Part shown: one piece after another, positions 42,227 through 50,893 of the stretch
Layout of the letters: each line of letters opens with the position of its first letter
Numbering within the stretch: the stretch's first letter is position 1
Source: Proteiniborus sp. DW1
Lineage (GTDB): Bacteria > Bacillota > Clostridia > Tissierellales > Proteiniboraceae
DNA length: 54,668 nucleotides
NCBI RefSeq assembly: GCF_900095305.1
Contig: NZ_FMDO01000021.1
Span: 1-54,668, forward strand
Direction of reading: 5' to 3'
Made by a program: the position numbers and the translations under genes
Notes under the pieces: model-generated
Database searches by the model: none
The model's input: the letters and a program-made list of their open reading frames with translations, nothing else
What the model was told of the DNA's origin: nothing

Positions 42227-43552
42227 ATGCAAAAAAAGAAAATAGGGGTTTTCACATTTGCTATAACGCTTATTTCTCTAGGTATCTTGTTACTTATAAG
42301 AAATTTTATAGAAATTGACTTAAAAACAGCAATTGGCATTGCTTGGCCAAGTATTATAATACTTTTTGGTATAGAAATTATTATCACCAAGCTAGTGCTA
42401 TCAAGAAACTCTGAAGAGACAAAGACGTATATAGATCCCTTGAGTGCAATCATACTGAGTATTATAATAGTTATTACATCAATCTATTCAAGTTTTAGTT
42501 TTGACAGAGGTTTTAGTTTTTTCTCAATTGTTAAATCTATTGATTTTGGAGATTTCTCTAATGGTGTGTTAAATTATAAGGATGTATCAACTTATAAATA
42601 CGACTTTACAATTGAATCAATAGGTAAGGAAGAGCTAGAAGTTATTAATCGATTTGGTGATGTGGAGGTAATTGGAGACTCAGTGGATAATATAGAAATA
42701 TCAGCAGAGATTAAAATCAATTATAATGATAAAGCCTATGCAGATGAATTATCAAAAAAAATTGTTAAGATTGATGATAAAGGAAGTCTTACAAGTATAG
42801 TCTCAGATTTCGCTGGTACTAAATATGATCAGAGTAAAGCAGGAAACATAAGCATCAGCTATTATATTCGTACACCATCACATATGAGAATAAATATAGA
42901 AAACGAGTTTGGAGATACGATTTTAAAAGGCCTAGAAAAAGATGTAGAAATTAATAGTCGACATGGTAATATTGAAGTATCAGATATTTTAGGCTTTGTA
43001 AAATTAGACAATTCCTTTGGAAGTATTGATGTTACGAATATTAAAGGTAATGTAGAAATAGATAATCAGCATGATGAGATATATGTTGAGAATGTAGAGA
43101 AAGATATTACAATTAAATGTAAATTTGGAGATGTAGAGGTTGAAAAAGTGGGAGGAAATTTAAATTTAGAAAATGAGCATGCAAATGTTGATGTAGAAGA
43201 CATCAAAGGAGACCTCTATATTTATGGTAGATTTGGAAATATAAATGTAGATAATGCAAATAAATTCATAAAAGTAATTTCTAAAAATGGAAACATATCA
43301 TTTAAGACTGAGAAATTAGTTGAAAAAGGTCTAGAAATAGAAAATGAGTTTGGTAATATAGATATTACAGTTCCATCAAAGCAAAGTGGTAGCTTTAATG
43401 TAGTAGCAGAGTTTGGAGAAATTGAAAATACGTTAGGCTTAAATGTTACTGAAGGTATTACAGAGCAGAACATAAATGATTTCATAGATAATACTAATAT
43501 AAAATTCTATATAAGAAGTAAAAACGGAAACATAAACCTTAACACAAACTAA
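42227..43552 (+). CDS. DUF4097 beta-helix protein with LiaF-like membrane domain
   Basis: 441 residues. The N-terminal membrane region has three hydrophobic segments (about 8-22, 32-52, 70-90), with the IAWPSIIILFG motif typical of LiaF/LiaI-type membrane domains. After it comes a long run of short beta repeats: FGDVEVIG, FGDTILKG, HGNIEVSD, FGSIDVTN, FGDVEVEK, FGNINVDN, FGNIDITV, the DUF4097 putative adhesin/beta-helix pattern. Such proteins sense or report envelope stress. ATG 42227 lies eight bases after AGGAGG. It is first in an operon with a sigma factor and anti-sigma gene. Confidence 0.8.
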   Translation: MQKKKIGVFTFAITLISLGILLLIRNFIEIDLKTAIGIAWPSIIILFGIEIIITKLVLSRNSEETKTYIDPLSAIILSIIIVITSIYSSFSFDRGFSFFSIVKSIDFGDFSNGVLNYKDVSTYKYDFTIESIGKEELEVINRFGDVEVIGDSVDNIEISAEIKINYNDKAYADELSKKIVKIDDKGSLTSIVSDFAGTKYDQSKAGNISISYYIRTPSHMRINIENEFGDTILKGLEKDVEINSRHGNIEVSDILGFVKLDNSFGSIDVTNIKGNVEIDNQHDEIYVENVEKDITIKCKFGDVEVEKVGGNLNLENEHANVDVEDIKGDLYIYGRFGNINVDNANKFIKVISKNGNISFKTEKLVEKGLEIENEFGNIDITVPSKQSGSFNVVAEFGEIENTLGLNVTEGITEQNINDFIDNTNIKFYIRSKNGNINLNTN

Positions 43553-43581
43553 CTTCTTAGGAATTGGGGTGGTGGTAACAA

Positions 43582-44178
43582 TTGAATGAAGAACGTATAG
43601 TTTGTGAGCTAAAGGCGGGAAATTATACTGTTTTTAAAGAAATAGTTGATTTATTTAAAAATAGGGTATTTGGGATGGCCTATAAGTTTACAAATAGCTA
43701 TGAAGAGGCTCAAGACTTATCTCAGGAAATATTTCTTAAAATATATAAGGAAATAGGTAGCTTTAGATTTGAAAGTAAGCTTTCTACTTGGATATATAGG
43801 ATATCAATAAACACATGTCTAGATTGGAAAAGAAAAAACAGTAAGATTAAAATACTAAGTACAAGTATAATTAACGATGATGATGAAACTGTTGAGCTTG
43901 ATATCAAGGACGATAAACCTTTGCCTGATGAGGTCTTTATTCAGTCTGAGAGTCAAAGGGAAGTACATGAACTAGTTTATGGGCTTCCTGACAAATACAA
44001 GACAGTAATTATAATGTATCATTTTAACAATATGTCTTATCAGGACATTTCAATAGCACTGAATATTCCTGAAAGGACTGTTGAAACTAGACTTTATAGA
44101 GCAAGAAGACTATTAAAAGATGAGTTGACAAAGCTAAATGAGAGAGGTGGATACAAGTGGAATGCAAAGAAGTCTTAA
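43582..44178 (+). CDS. ECF-type RNA polymerase sigma factor
   Basis: 198 residues: region 2 'EAQDLSQEIFLKIYKEIGSF' with STWIYRISINTCLDWKRK, an acidic linker, and region 4 'NNMSYQDISIALNIPERTVE' then TRLYRARRLLKDEL. No region 1 or 3, so group IV (ECF). The start is TTG at 43582 after GGGGTGGTGG. It lies 29 bases after the DUF4097 gene, and its end overlaps the anti-sigma gene by 22 bases, suggesting translational coupling. Autoregulation from an upstream promoter is expected for ECF systems; I could not place the promoter. Confidence 0.92.
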   Translation: MNEERIVCELKAGNYTVFKEIVDLFKNRVFGMAYKFTNSYEEAQDLSQEIFLKIYKEIGSFRFESKLSTWIYRISINTCLDWKRKNSKIKILSTSIINDDDETVELDIKDDKPLPDEVFIQSESQREVHELVYGLPDKYKTVIIMYHFNNMSYQDISIALNIPERTVETRLYRARRLLKDELTKLNERGGYKWNAKKS

Positions 44179-44603
44179 TTTTGGTTGATAAATACTTTGA
44201 AAATAGACTTAGCGACATTGAAAAGCATAATGTAAAAAAACACCTAGAAAAATGTAATAGGTGTAAAAAAGAATATGAAGACTTAGGTTTTACTTTTAGT
44301 ATCCTAGACAATCATTTTATTAATGCACCAGATAATTTAGTAGATGATATAATGATGAAAATAAGTAGCTTTGAAAATTCTAAGAAGAAAAGTGCAAAGC
44401 TTTTAAAGAATCTAGGCTCTAGCTTTGTAGCAGCAGGAATAATGCTTTCATTACTTAACTTTTCAGATTATGATTTGAAAATTATAGCAAGAGGTTTATA
44501 TAGAAGTGCTTTTGAATTAAATCAAGTTGTGACTAACCCTATTATTAAATTATCAGAAAGCTTAAAACATCTAACAAATTATAATAACAATAATATGAAA
44601 TAG
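44157..44603 (+). CDS. Zinc-finger anti-sigma factor
   Basis: 148 residues. The N-terminal anti-sigma domain has C3 and the H29-x3-C33-x2-C36 zinc motif (KKHLEKCNRCKKEYED). It has one membrane segment at about 83-100 (GSSFVAAGIMLSLLNF) and a short outside tail of about 45 residues. It holds the sigma factor inactive at the membrane until a signal arrives. The start is GTG at 44157 after GAGAGGTGG, inside the sigma gene's 3' end. The next gene follows after 19 bases. Confidence 0.88.
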   Translation: MECKEVLILVDKYFENRLSDIEKHNVKKHLEKCNRCKKEYEDLGFTFSILDNHFINAPDNLVDDIMMKISSFENSKKKSAKLLKNLGSSFVAAGIMLSLLNFSDYDLKIIARGLYRSAFELNQVVTNPIIKLSESLKHLTNYNNNNMK

Positions 44604-44622
44604 ATAAAAGGAGGTAGGGCGT

Positions 44623-45381
44623 ATGAAATGTGAATACCATAAGAATCTAGAATCAAGCCACATTTGTGCGGATTGTGGAGTAAGTATATGCAGAGATTGT
44701 GCAGTTGATGATAATGGAAAAACAATATGTTTAGAATGCGCAAAGAAAAAAGGGTTGCCAATTATAAAGAATATTTCTTATGAAAATAATACAAACAGCT
44801 ATAATTCAAATAATCATTATACAGACAATCATAATAGAACTAATTATCAGTCAAGTAATGTAAACTACTATGGTGGAAGAGCTCCAAAAAAATATAGTAC
44901 TTTTTGGTCAATTATCTTTTCTTTTCTACCAGGTGGAGGACACATGTACTTAGGATTAATGAAAAGAGGACTTCAATTTATGCTGTTGTTCTTTGGAACT
45001 ATTGCTTTATCTGGTCTCATTTATTCAGCGGACTTTCTAATATTCTTTGCTGTAGTTGTGTGGTTCTATAGCTTTTTTGATTGCATTCATATGAGAAAGA
45101 GGCTTGAGCATGGTGAAAACGTCGATGAAGATTTGATCTTTCCTATAGATACTAAAAACTTAAATGCAAAGCATCTAGGAATGGCATTTATAATTTTAGG
45201 TGGACTAGTATTACTAAATGAGCTTTTTGATCAACTAGTTTATATAGCTAACAGGATGAACATCTACTCTGAGTCTGTTAAAGTCACTATAAGGCTTATA
45301 AGAGAGTCAATATTTCCTGTAGTACTGATAATTATAGGTTTCTTTTTACTAAAAAGAACTAAGAATAATGTTAATGATTAA
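44623..45381 (+). CDS. B-box zinc-finger membrane protein with TM2-like region
   Basis: 252 residues: an N-terminal B-box-type zinc finger (C3, H6, C15, C18, C23, C26, C36, C39), an Asn/Tyr-rich linker (about 50-85), then membrane segments. The first are the TM2-like pair with FLPGGGHMYLGLMKRGLQ, then a LiaF-like C-terminal pair ('LGMAFIILGGLVLLNELF', 'VVLIIIGFFLLKR'). It is last in the DUF4097-sigma-antisigma operon. A role in the same envelope-stress circuit is inferred from position. GGAGGTAGGG precedes the ATG. Confidence 0.8.
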   Translation: MKCEYHKNLESSHICADCGVSICRDCAVDDNGKTICLECAKKKGLPIIKNISYENNTNSYNSNNHYTDNHNRTNYQSSNVNYYGGRAPKKYSTFWSIIFSFLPGGGHMYLGLMKRGLQFMLLFFGTIALSGLIYSADFLIFFAVVVWFYSFFDCIHMRKRLEHGENVDEDLIFPIDTKNLNAKHLGMAFIILGGLVLLNELFDQLVYIANRMNIYSESVKVTIRLIRESIFPVVLIIIGFFLLKRTKNNVND

Positions 45382-45402
45382 GCTAGGATTCCTAGCTTTT
45401 TC
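45380..45402 (+). terminator. Terminator of the ECF sigma operon
   Basis: AAGCTAGGA (45380-45388) pairs with TCCTAGCTT (45390-45398), followed by a T-rich run. Confidence 0.8.
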
Positions 45403-45460
45403 TTTTATTTTTTTAATAGTTTCTGCTATACTATATATAGCTTAACTGAGAGGTGTTACT

Positions 45461-46495
45461 ATGCTAGAAACTAATATAGAAAAATTTATAATATGTGCCT
45501 GCAGTGAAGAAGTTCGTAGATATAAAGAAAGCTTTTATCAGCCCGATGAGCTAGAACATGATAAAAATCAATGGACCTATATAGTGGAGCTTATGATTAT
45601 TACTATTAAGTCTCTTATTCCTGATGAAGTCCACCATGGTTCAGTAATAGATTATAAAAGATTTAATGAAGAGTTAAAACTATGGTATCACTATAGACAT
45701 GGAGATAATATTAGCTTATTAGGAAGTTTATATAATGATGAAAAAACTTATTGGGACTATGAAGATGATAGCATATTTTCAAGAATTACTCCTATAGTCT
45801 TCGTAAACGAAGATTGGATAGTAGCTAAAAAGGAAGTATTAAAGAACATTCTTTACTCTTCAGGAAATATATACTCCATTTTTGAAGGACTAGCTCTTAG
45901 TAAGCTGTTTTTTTTGCTTATTAATAATATAAGTATTAATTATGATGAGCTAATTAATCAAATTAAAGAAGAAATGATTTGCTTTTCACAAAAGGATTTT
46001 ATTAGAATGCATTCTAAAGACTTTAAATTCTCATTAGATACATACAAAGGTAATTTTGTTATTGATTTTGAAAGAAAGCGTATCGAAATACTTAATATAT
46101 TAAATGGGGTGAATTTAAGCTCGAAGTATAGTATTTTAAAGCAATCTTTAAATGTACTAAGAGAACAAGGGGAAAGTGGACTACCTACTTTTTTTCTTGG
46201 AGGTCTAAAAGGGTTAAAGTCAGTTTGCAACTATACTCCTATAAAGGATGAAGAGTTTATTAAAAGCTTGTGTGGTTTTTTGGTGAAGTTAAGGAAGGGA
46301 AGGTTTTCAGTTGAAAGTCTTAAAATAGATAAATACTTGTTACCTGATGTATTTCAATATAAGGAGGGAGATGTGTTTTTTCATACTTTATTGAAGAAAT
46401 GCCAGGTTGTTAAGATAATAAATGAGCCTAAAAGAATAACAAGCTTCATAAGAACAAAAACAGGTATTTATAGATTTAGGAGATATAAAGGTTAG
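45461..46495 (+). CDS. Hypothetical protein, mostly helical
   Basis: 344 residues, no signal peptide or membrane segment, predicted mostly alpha-helical by eye. A middle segment (SRITPIVFVNEDWIVAKKEV, 'YSIFEGLALSKLFFLLINN') is faintly like ADP-ribosylglycohydrolases, but the Asp-rich metal motifs of that family are not seen, so this is only a hint. The start ATG 45461 has GAGAGGTG upstream. It is monocistronic with a terminator. I do not recognise it. Confidence 0.7.
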   Translation: MLETNIEKFIICACSEEVRRYKESFYQPDELEHDKNQWTYIVELMIITIKSLIPDEVHHGSVIDYKRFNEELKLWYHYRHGDNISLLGSLYNDEKTYWDYEDDSIFSRITPIVFVNEDWIVAKKEVLKNILYSSGNIYSIFEGLALSKLFFLLINNISINYDELINQIKEEMICFSQKDFIRMHSKDFKFSLDTYKGNFVIDFERKRIEILNILNGVNLSSKYSILKQSLNVLREQGESGLPTFFLGGLKGLKSVCNYTPIKDEEFIKSLCGFLVKLRKGRFSVESLKIDKYLLPDVFQYKEGDVFFHTLLKKCQVVKIINEPKRITSFIRTKTGIYRFRRYKG

Positions 46496-46501
46496 GATTA
46501 A

Positions 46502-46534
46502 GAAAGAAAAGTGGATAATAACCACTTTTCTTTC
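46502..46534. terminator. Bidirectional terminator between two unknown genes
   Basis: GAAAGAAAAGTGG (46502-46514) pairs perfectly with CCACTTTTCTTTC (46522-46534), between convergent stop codons. Confidence 0.85.
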
Positions 46535-46735
46535 CTATAAATCTTTATTTAAATATTTTATAAATTCATCCTCACTTGTATCTGCCAATTCGCTTAATTC
46601 TCTAATAATGTTATCTTTTAGCTTAAGAAAAGTATCAATGTTAGTGTTCTTTCCTGTATATTCAAGGGCTTCTAATATTACCAACATGTCTTTTTTTGAG
46701 ATTTCAGCAATTGATATTTTCTCGAATTCTTGCAT
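46535..46735 (-). CDS. Small acidic hypothetical protein (66 aa)
   Basis: 66 residues, charged and helical (MQEFEKISIAEISKKDMLVI to 'DEFIKYLNKDL'), no Cys, no membrane segment. GGAGGG lies 11 bases upstream of the ATG, a rather long but acceptable spacing. It is convergent with the 344-residue gene. The gap on its other side, 46736-47027, is AT-rich and shows no gene. Family unknown. Confidence 0.6.
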   Translation of the reverse strand: MQEFEKISIAEISKKDMLVILEALEYTGKNTNIDTFLKLKDNIIRELSELADTSEDEFIKYLNKDL

Positions 46736-47027
46736 TTTATTAAATCCCTCCTCTAGTGCATACTAATATAATTGTTAATTAATCTAATCTATTCTATTCT
46801 ATAAAAAAAGATAAATACCTTCACTAATTTACAAATTTTTTCGCTAAAATTCTGTGAATTTTTTGGATAGTAGAATAATGCAATACTATTTTAACTATGG
46901 CTTTATAATTGCATAACACCAATAGACTAATAAAAAAATATATGTTAATAATATTGGAATATATAGCTTTTGTTTGATAATATAAGTAATGATACTATTA
47001 CATAGTAATTAGAAGGTAGGTTTTAAA

Positions 47028-48809
47028 ATGAAAATATTAATTACGACTTTAAATTCGAAATTTATTCATACTTCTCTTTCTATTAGATATTTGAAAAGTT
47101 TTGCTAAGGATGATTTTCCAAACATAGAGCTTGAAGAATATACTATAAATCAAAGTATAGATTATATAGTAGGAGATATATATAAGAAGGAAATAGATGT
47201 AGTAGCCTTTTCTTGTTATATATGGAATATTGAACATATACTTCACATATCAGAGGTGTTAAAACTAGTACGGCCTAATCTTAAAATTATACTTGGTGGG
47301 CCAGAGGTATCCTTTGATGGAGAAGATTTGATTAAAAATAATACATTCATTGATTATATAATTTATGGAGAAGGAGAAGAGACTTTTAAGGAACTTCTAT
47401 TAGAACTTAAAAATGAGAAAGATGATTTAAGAAACGTAAAAGGTTTGATTTTTAGAAAGGGAGAGGAAGTATTTACAAATGAACCTCGACCTCTGATACA
47501 AGACCTAGATATAATTCCTTCACCTTTTGATGATGATTTGAAGAATTTTAAAAATAAAATAGTCTATTTTGAGAGCTCAAGGGGCTGTCCTTTTAACTGT
47601 AGATTTTGTCTTTCTTCAACTATTAAGGGAGTAAGATTTTTCTCTATTGAAAGAGTAAAAAAGGATTTAAAAAAGCTGATAGATGCCAATGTTAAACAAG
47701 TGAAGTTTGTAGATAGAACATTTAATGCAAGAAAAGAGTATGCCCTTGAAATAATGAATTTTATCATAGGACAGAACCCAAATAATATTAACTTCCACTT
47801 TGAGGTGACTGCTCATTTGCTAGATGATGAGGTTTTAAGCTTCTTAAAGAATGTACCAGAAGGGTTATTTCAGTTCGAGATAGGAGTACAGTCAACTAAT
47901 CCTCAAACACTAGAGGCTATAGATAGGGTAACTAATATAGAGAAGCTAATGGATGTAGTGAAAAGGATTAAGAGCTATAATAATATACATCAGCATTTAG
48001 ATTTAATAGCAGGACTTCCCTACGAAGATTTAAATAGCTTCAAGAATTCATTTAATGATATATATTCATTAAGACCTGAAAAGCTGCAGTTAGGATTTTT
48101 AAAACTTTTAAAAGGTTCTGAACTTAGAAACAAAAAGGACAAATATGGTTACAAATTTATAGCCAAACCACCATACGAGGTACTAGAGAGTAATTTTATT
48201 AATTATAGAGAAATGCTTAAGCTAAAGGCAGTAGAGGATCTAGTTGAGAAGTATGCTAATGAGCTCTATTTTGAAAACAGTCTCAATTATATTATTAGAT
48301 ACTTCTATCAAAAGCCTTATGACTTTTTCGAATCATTTGCTGAGTACTGGGATAAGAACGAGCTTAGCAATAAGGCACATAGTAGAACAGATTTATATAA
48401 GATACTTCTAGAGTTCTATAGTAAAAATATTGGTGAGCATATTCTATTATTTAGAGATATTCTTAGATTTGACTTTGTATATAATACTAAATCACCTACT
48501 ATTCCTCATTTTATGAAAAACACTAATGAGGATATATCAAAAGCTAAGAAGCATGATTTTTTTAAGAAACAGTCAAACTTAGAAAAATATATACCTGAAT
48601 ATTTAAATATACCTACAAAAAAAATAATCAATGAGGTATATATTGAGAAGTTTAATTATGATATACTGGAAATTATAGAGAAAAGTTATAATTTAGATAT
48701 GGTTAATACTTTAGATACCTATATTCTGTTTGTATATAATAATGACAGAAAGGTATTCGAAAGATGTAAATATTTTAATATAACCGAAGAATTTTTACAT
48801 GAGGAGTGA
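47028..48809 (+). CDS. B12-binding radical SAM protein with DUF4080
   Basis: 593 residues. The N-terminal cobalamin-binding-like domain (1-140, with VVAFSCYIWNIEHI and LKIILGGPEVSF) precedes a radical SAM core with the 4Fe-4S motif C187-x3-C191-x2-C194 (RGCPFNCRFC). Then follow 'VKFVDRTFNARKEYALEIM', 'FQFEIGVQSTNPQTLEAIDR' and a C-terminal DUF4080 (about 370-560). The B12 site lacks a clear DxHxxG, so cobalamin may bind base-off differently or not at all. The substrate is unknown. Co-transcribed with the next gene, whose reading frame begins at its stop. Confidence 0.88.
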   Translation: MKILITTLNSKFIHTSLSIRYLKSFAKDDFPNIELEEYTINQSIDYIVGDIYKKEIDVVAFSCYIWNIEHILHISEVLKLVRPNLKIILGGPEVSFDGEDLIKNNTFIDYIIYGEGEETFKELLLELKNEKDDLRNVKGLIFRKGEEVFTNEPRPLIQDLDIIPSPFDDDLKNFKNKIVYFESSRGCPFNCRFCLSSTIKGVRFFSIERVKKDLKKLIDANVKQVKFVDRTFNARKEYALEIMNFIIGQNPNNINFHFEVTAHLLDDEVLSFLKNVPEGLFQFEIGVQSTNPQTLEAIDRVTNIEKLMDVVKRIKSYNNIHQHLDLIAGLPYEDLNSFKNSFNDIYSLRPEKLQLGFLKLLKGSELRNKKDKYGYKFIAKPPYEVLESNFINYREMLKLKAVEDLVEKYANELYFENSLNYIIRYFYQKPYDFFESFAEYWDKNELSNKAHSRTDLYKILLEFYSKNIGEHILLFRDILRFDFVYNTKSPTIPHFMKNTNEDISKAKKHDFFKKQSNLEKYIPEYLNIPTKKIINEVYIEKFNYDILEIIEKSYNLDMVNTLDTYILFVYNNDRKVFERCKYFNITEEFLHEE

Positions 48810-48814
48810 TGATT

Positions 48815-49591
48815 TTGGATATTTTAAAGGATTTATTATTAGTTAATAGGAGTACTCTGAGAAAAACTTCTAAACTATTTCTTAGCAATTGGGCAATTGT
48901 CTTTACAGGATTTGCATACACAATATTGAATATTGCTTTGTTCATTGTAATTGGTATACTCTTTAGTAATTCTATTTTGGGTTTCTTTTCTGGGATAATC
49001 TCAGCTATAGTTTCTAGTGCAATGATATCAAACTTCTTATATCTGCTTAACCAAATTATGAGATATGGAAAAATTACTTTTCAGGATTTTAAGGATGGGT
49101 TTACGGTTTATCTCTGGAAAGTGTATGGTGTGCTTTTTATTGGTTGGGCTGCAAGCTTTTTATATGGTAGAATTATAGAGCCTGTAATCTATTCTATCAA
49201 CTATTCATTAGCAGGAACTTTAAGCTTCATTATAAGTCTTTTAGTTTTGATACTGATGAATGCTTTACCTGAGACTATATATCAAAAGCATTATTCTGCT
49301 TGGGAGACTGTGACCTATACATTTAATTTTGTAAAGGAAAATTGGATTGAATGGTTTGTACCTAATATCATAATGCTTGGAATATTTTATTTAGTTACTG
49401 GCAATGTTATAAGAGATGTTCTAGCTATAAGCTCAGGTTACTTCTTTAGCTTATCAATAAGAGGGATAGTACTCTATATAATAGGTCAAATTCTGTTTAC
49501 ATTTATCATGATATATAGAGGAATTTTGTTTGATACTTTAAGTACAAGCACACGAAGAAAGAGAGCATATATGCAGCATTTATACAAGTAA
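48815..49591 (+). CDS. Polytopic membrane protein, unknown
   Basis: About 258 residues with roughly six hydrophobic segments (around 25-50, 55-75, 100-120, 130-155, 185-205, 215-240 from the chosen start). The TTG at 48815 is preferred because GAGGAG lies eight bases upstream; GTG 48806 and ATG 48809 are too close to it. It overlaps or abuts the radical SAM gene and is followed 35 bases later by the TPR gene, so the three form an operon. It superficially resembles DUF624/YesL-like proteins; I am not sure. Confidence 0.7.
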   Translation: MDILKDLLLVNRSTLRKTSKLFLSNWAIVFTGFAYTILNIALFIVIGILFSNSILGFFSGIISAIVSSAMISNFLYLLNQIMRYGKITFQDFKDGFTVYLWKVYGVLFIGWAASFLYGRIIEPVIYSINYSLAGTLSFIISLLVLILMNALPETIYQKHYSAWETVTYTFNFVKENWIEWFVPNIIMLGIFYLVTGNVIRDVLAISSGYFFSLSIRGIVLYIIGQILFTFIMIYRGILFDTLSTSTRRKRAYMQHLYK

Positions 49592-49626
49592 TATATTAAG
49601 TTTTGTTAGAAAGACAGGTGAGGATT

Positions 49627-50763
49627 ATGAAGGGGCTACGTGAATACTTTCTTGATAAGACAGAAAATATTTCTTTTATTGAGTTAAAACCAAACTCAAT
49701 GGTATTTATTAAAGACTATAAAATTGAATCTGATATACCATTGCCTTTAATTATAGACGAATTAATTAATGAGATAAAGGAAGGAACTGCTAAGGATGAA
49801 GTAAAGGTTTCTGCTATTATTAATGGAATGATATATACCATTGGTGCAGACCCAGATTTTAAACATTGTGAACAGTATAAAGATATCCTTTATCATTATG
49901 ATGAAAAAATAGAAGAGTATATATTGTATATTGGGCTAAAGAAGATTAACGAAAATGCTTTTGAAGAGGGAATTGTTTGGCTAAGAGCATTATATTATAT
50001 TAATGATAAAAATTTAATGGGAAAATATAATTATGCTCTAGCCCTAGAAGAAAAAGCTAGAAGGTTATTTGCAATAAGCAATAATAAAATGGGCAACCTT
50101 TTTCTAAATAGATCAACTAATGTTTTTGAAGAGGTTATTAATGAAAACCCGAACTTTGATTTAGCTTATTATAAGCTTGGCTATCATTATAAAAATAGTC
50201 AGCAGTACGTAAAAAGCAGTTTAATGTGGAAAAAATATATACAACTAGGAAAAGACACCGAGCTTTTAGATGAGGTAAGAGATAACTTAGAGTCAATGCA
50301 GGATGATATAACATATGAGGAAGGATACAACCTAATATTATCAGGTAATCCTAATGAAGGTCTCAAAAAACTCTTACCACTTAAGGATAAATATGTTGAC
50401 TGGTGGAACTTGTTTTTCATGATAGGTTTAGGATATAGGCAGTTAGGCATGTATCAAGAAGCCATTGATGAGTTCGAAACAGTGCTTGACTTTGTGCCAG
50501 ACCAGGTAGAAGCATTAAATGAGCTTGGGCTTTGTCAGGCATTCATAGGAAATTATAGTGATGCAATTTCTAATTTCACAAAGGCTATTGAGCTTAAGCC
50601 AAAGGATTATGAAATAAGATGTAATAGAGGTATGACTTATTTACAAATCAATGATATTGAAAATGCAGAAAAGGATATCAATGAAGCTTATGAACAGTGC
50701 GATACAGACGAAATAACTATTGCATGTAAACAAGAGCTTGAAAAAATAAAGAGTATGGCTTAG
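49627..50763 (+). CDS. TPR-repeat protein
   Basis: 378 residues, cytoplasmic. The first ~130 residues are unlike TPR. The rest has tetratricopeptide units, clearest in FDLAYYKLGYHYKNSQQYVK, 'WNLFFMIGLGYRQLGMYQEA', 'ALNELGLCQAFIGNYSDAIS' and 'IRCNRGMTYLQINDIENAEK'. It is a likely protein-interaction scaffold with an unknown partner. The ATG at 49627 has AGGTGAGG upstream, preferred over the in-frame TTG at 49603. Third gene of the radical SAM operon. Confidence 0.85.
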   Translation: MKGLREYFLDKTENISFIELKPNSMVFIKDYKIESDIPLPLIIDELINEIKEGTAKDEVKVSAIINGMIYTIGADPDFKHCEQYKDILYHYDEKIEEYILYIGLKKINENAFEEGIVWLRALYYINDKNLMGKYNYALALEEKARRLFAISNNKMGNLFLNRSTNVFEEVINENPNFDLAYYKLGYHYKNSQQYVKSSLMWKKYIQLGKDTELLDEVRDNLESMQDDITYEEGYNLILSGNPNEGLKKLLPLKDKYVDWWNLFFMIGLGYRQLGMYQEAIDEFETVLDFVPDQVEALNELGLCQAFIGNYSDAISNFTKAIELKPKDYEIRCNRGMTYLQINDIENAEKDINEAYEQCDTDEITIACKQELEKIKSMA

Positions 50764-50776
50764 GTCATACTTTTTT
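50752..50776 (+). terminator. Terminator after the TPR gene
   Basis: AGTATG (50752-50757) pairs with CATACT (50766-50771), followed by TTTTT. The stem spans the stop codon. Confidence 0.6.
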
Positions 50777-50808
50777 CTTTTCAACAAAATTAAGGTTTTG
50801 TAAACACA

Positions 50809-50838
50809 TTGAACTAAAAGATAAAATTATGATAGAAT
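50809..50838 (+). promoter_or_regulatory. Probable promoter of ptb-iorAB
   Basis: TTGAAC (50809-50814), 18-base spacer, TAGAAT (50833-50838) with extended -10 TGA, 55 bases before the ptb start. Confidence 0.55.
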
Positions 50839-50893
50839 AGTTTAGAGAAACGATTTCCTTTTTAAAACTACATATTCTAAAGGGGGGGATAAT

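Noticed and set aside
45461-46495. Annotation as ADP-ribosylglycohydrolase
   Set aside because: Only one short helical segment is reminiscent; the metal-binding Asp motifs of the family are not found.
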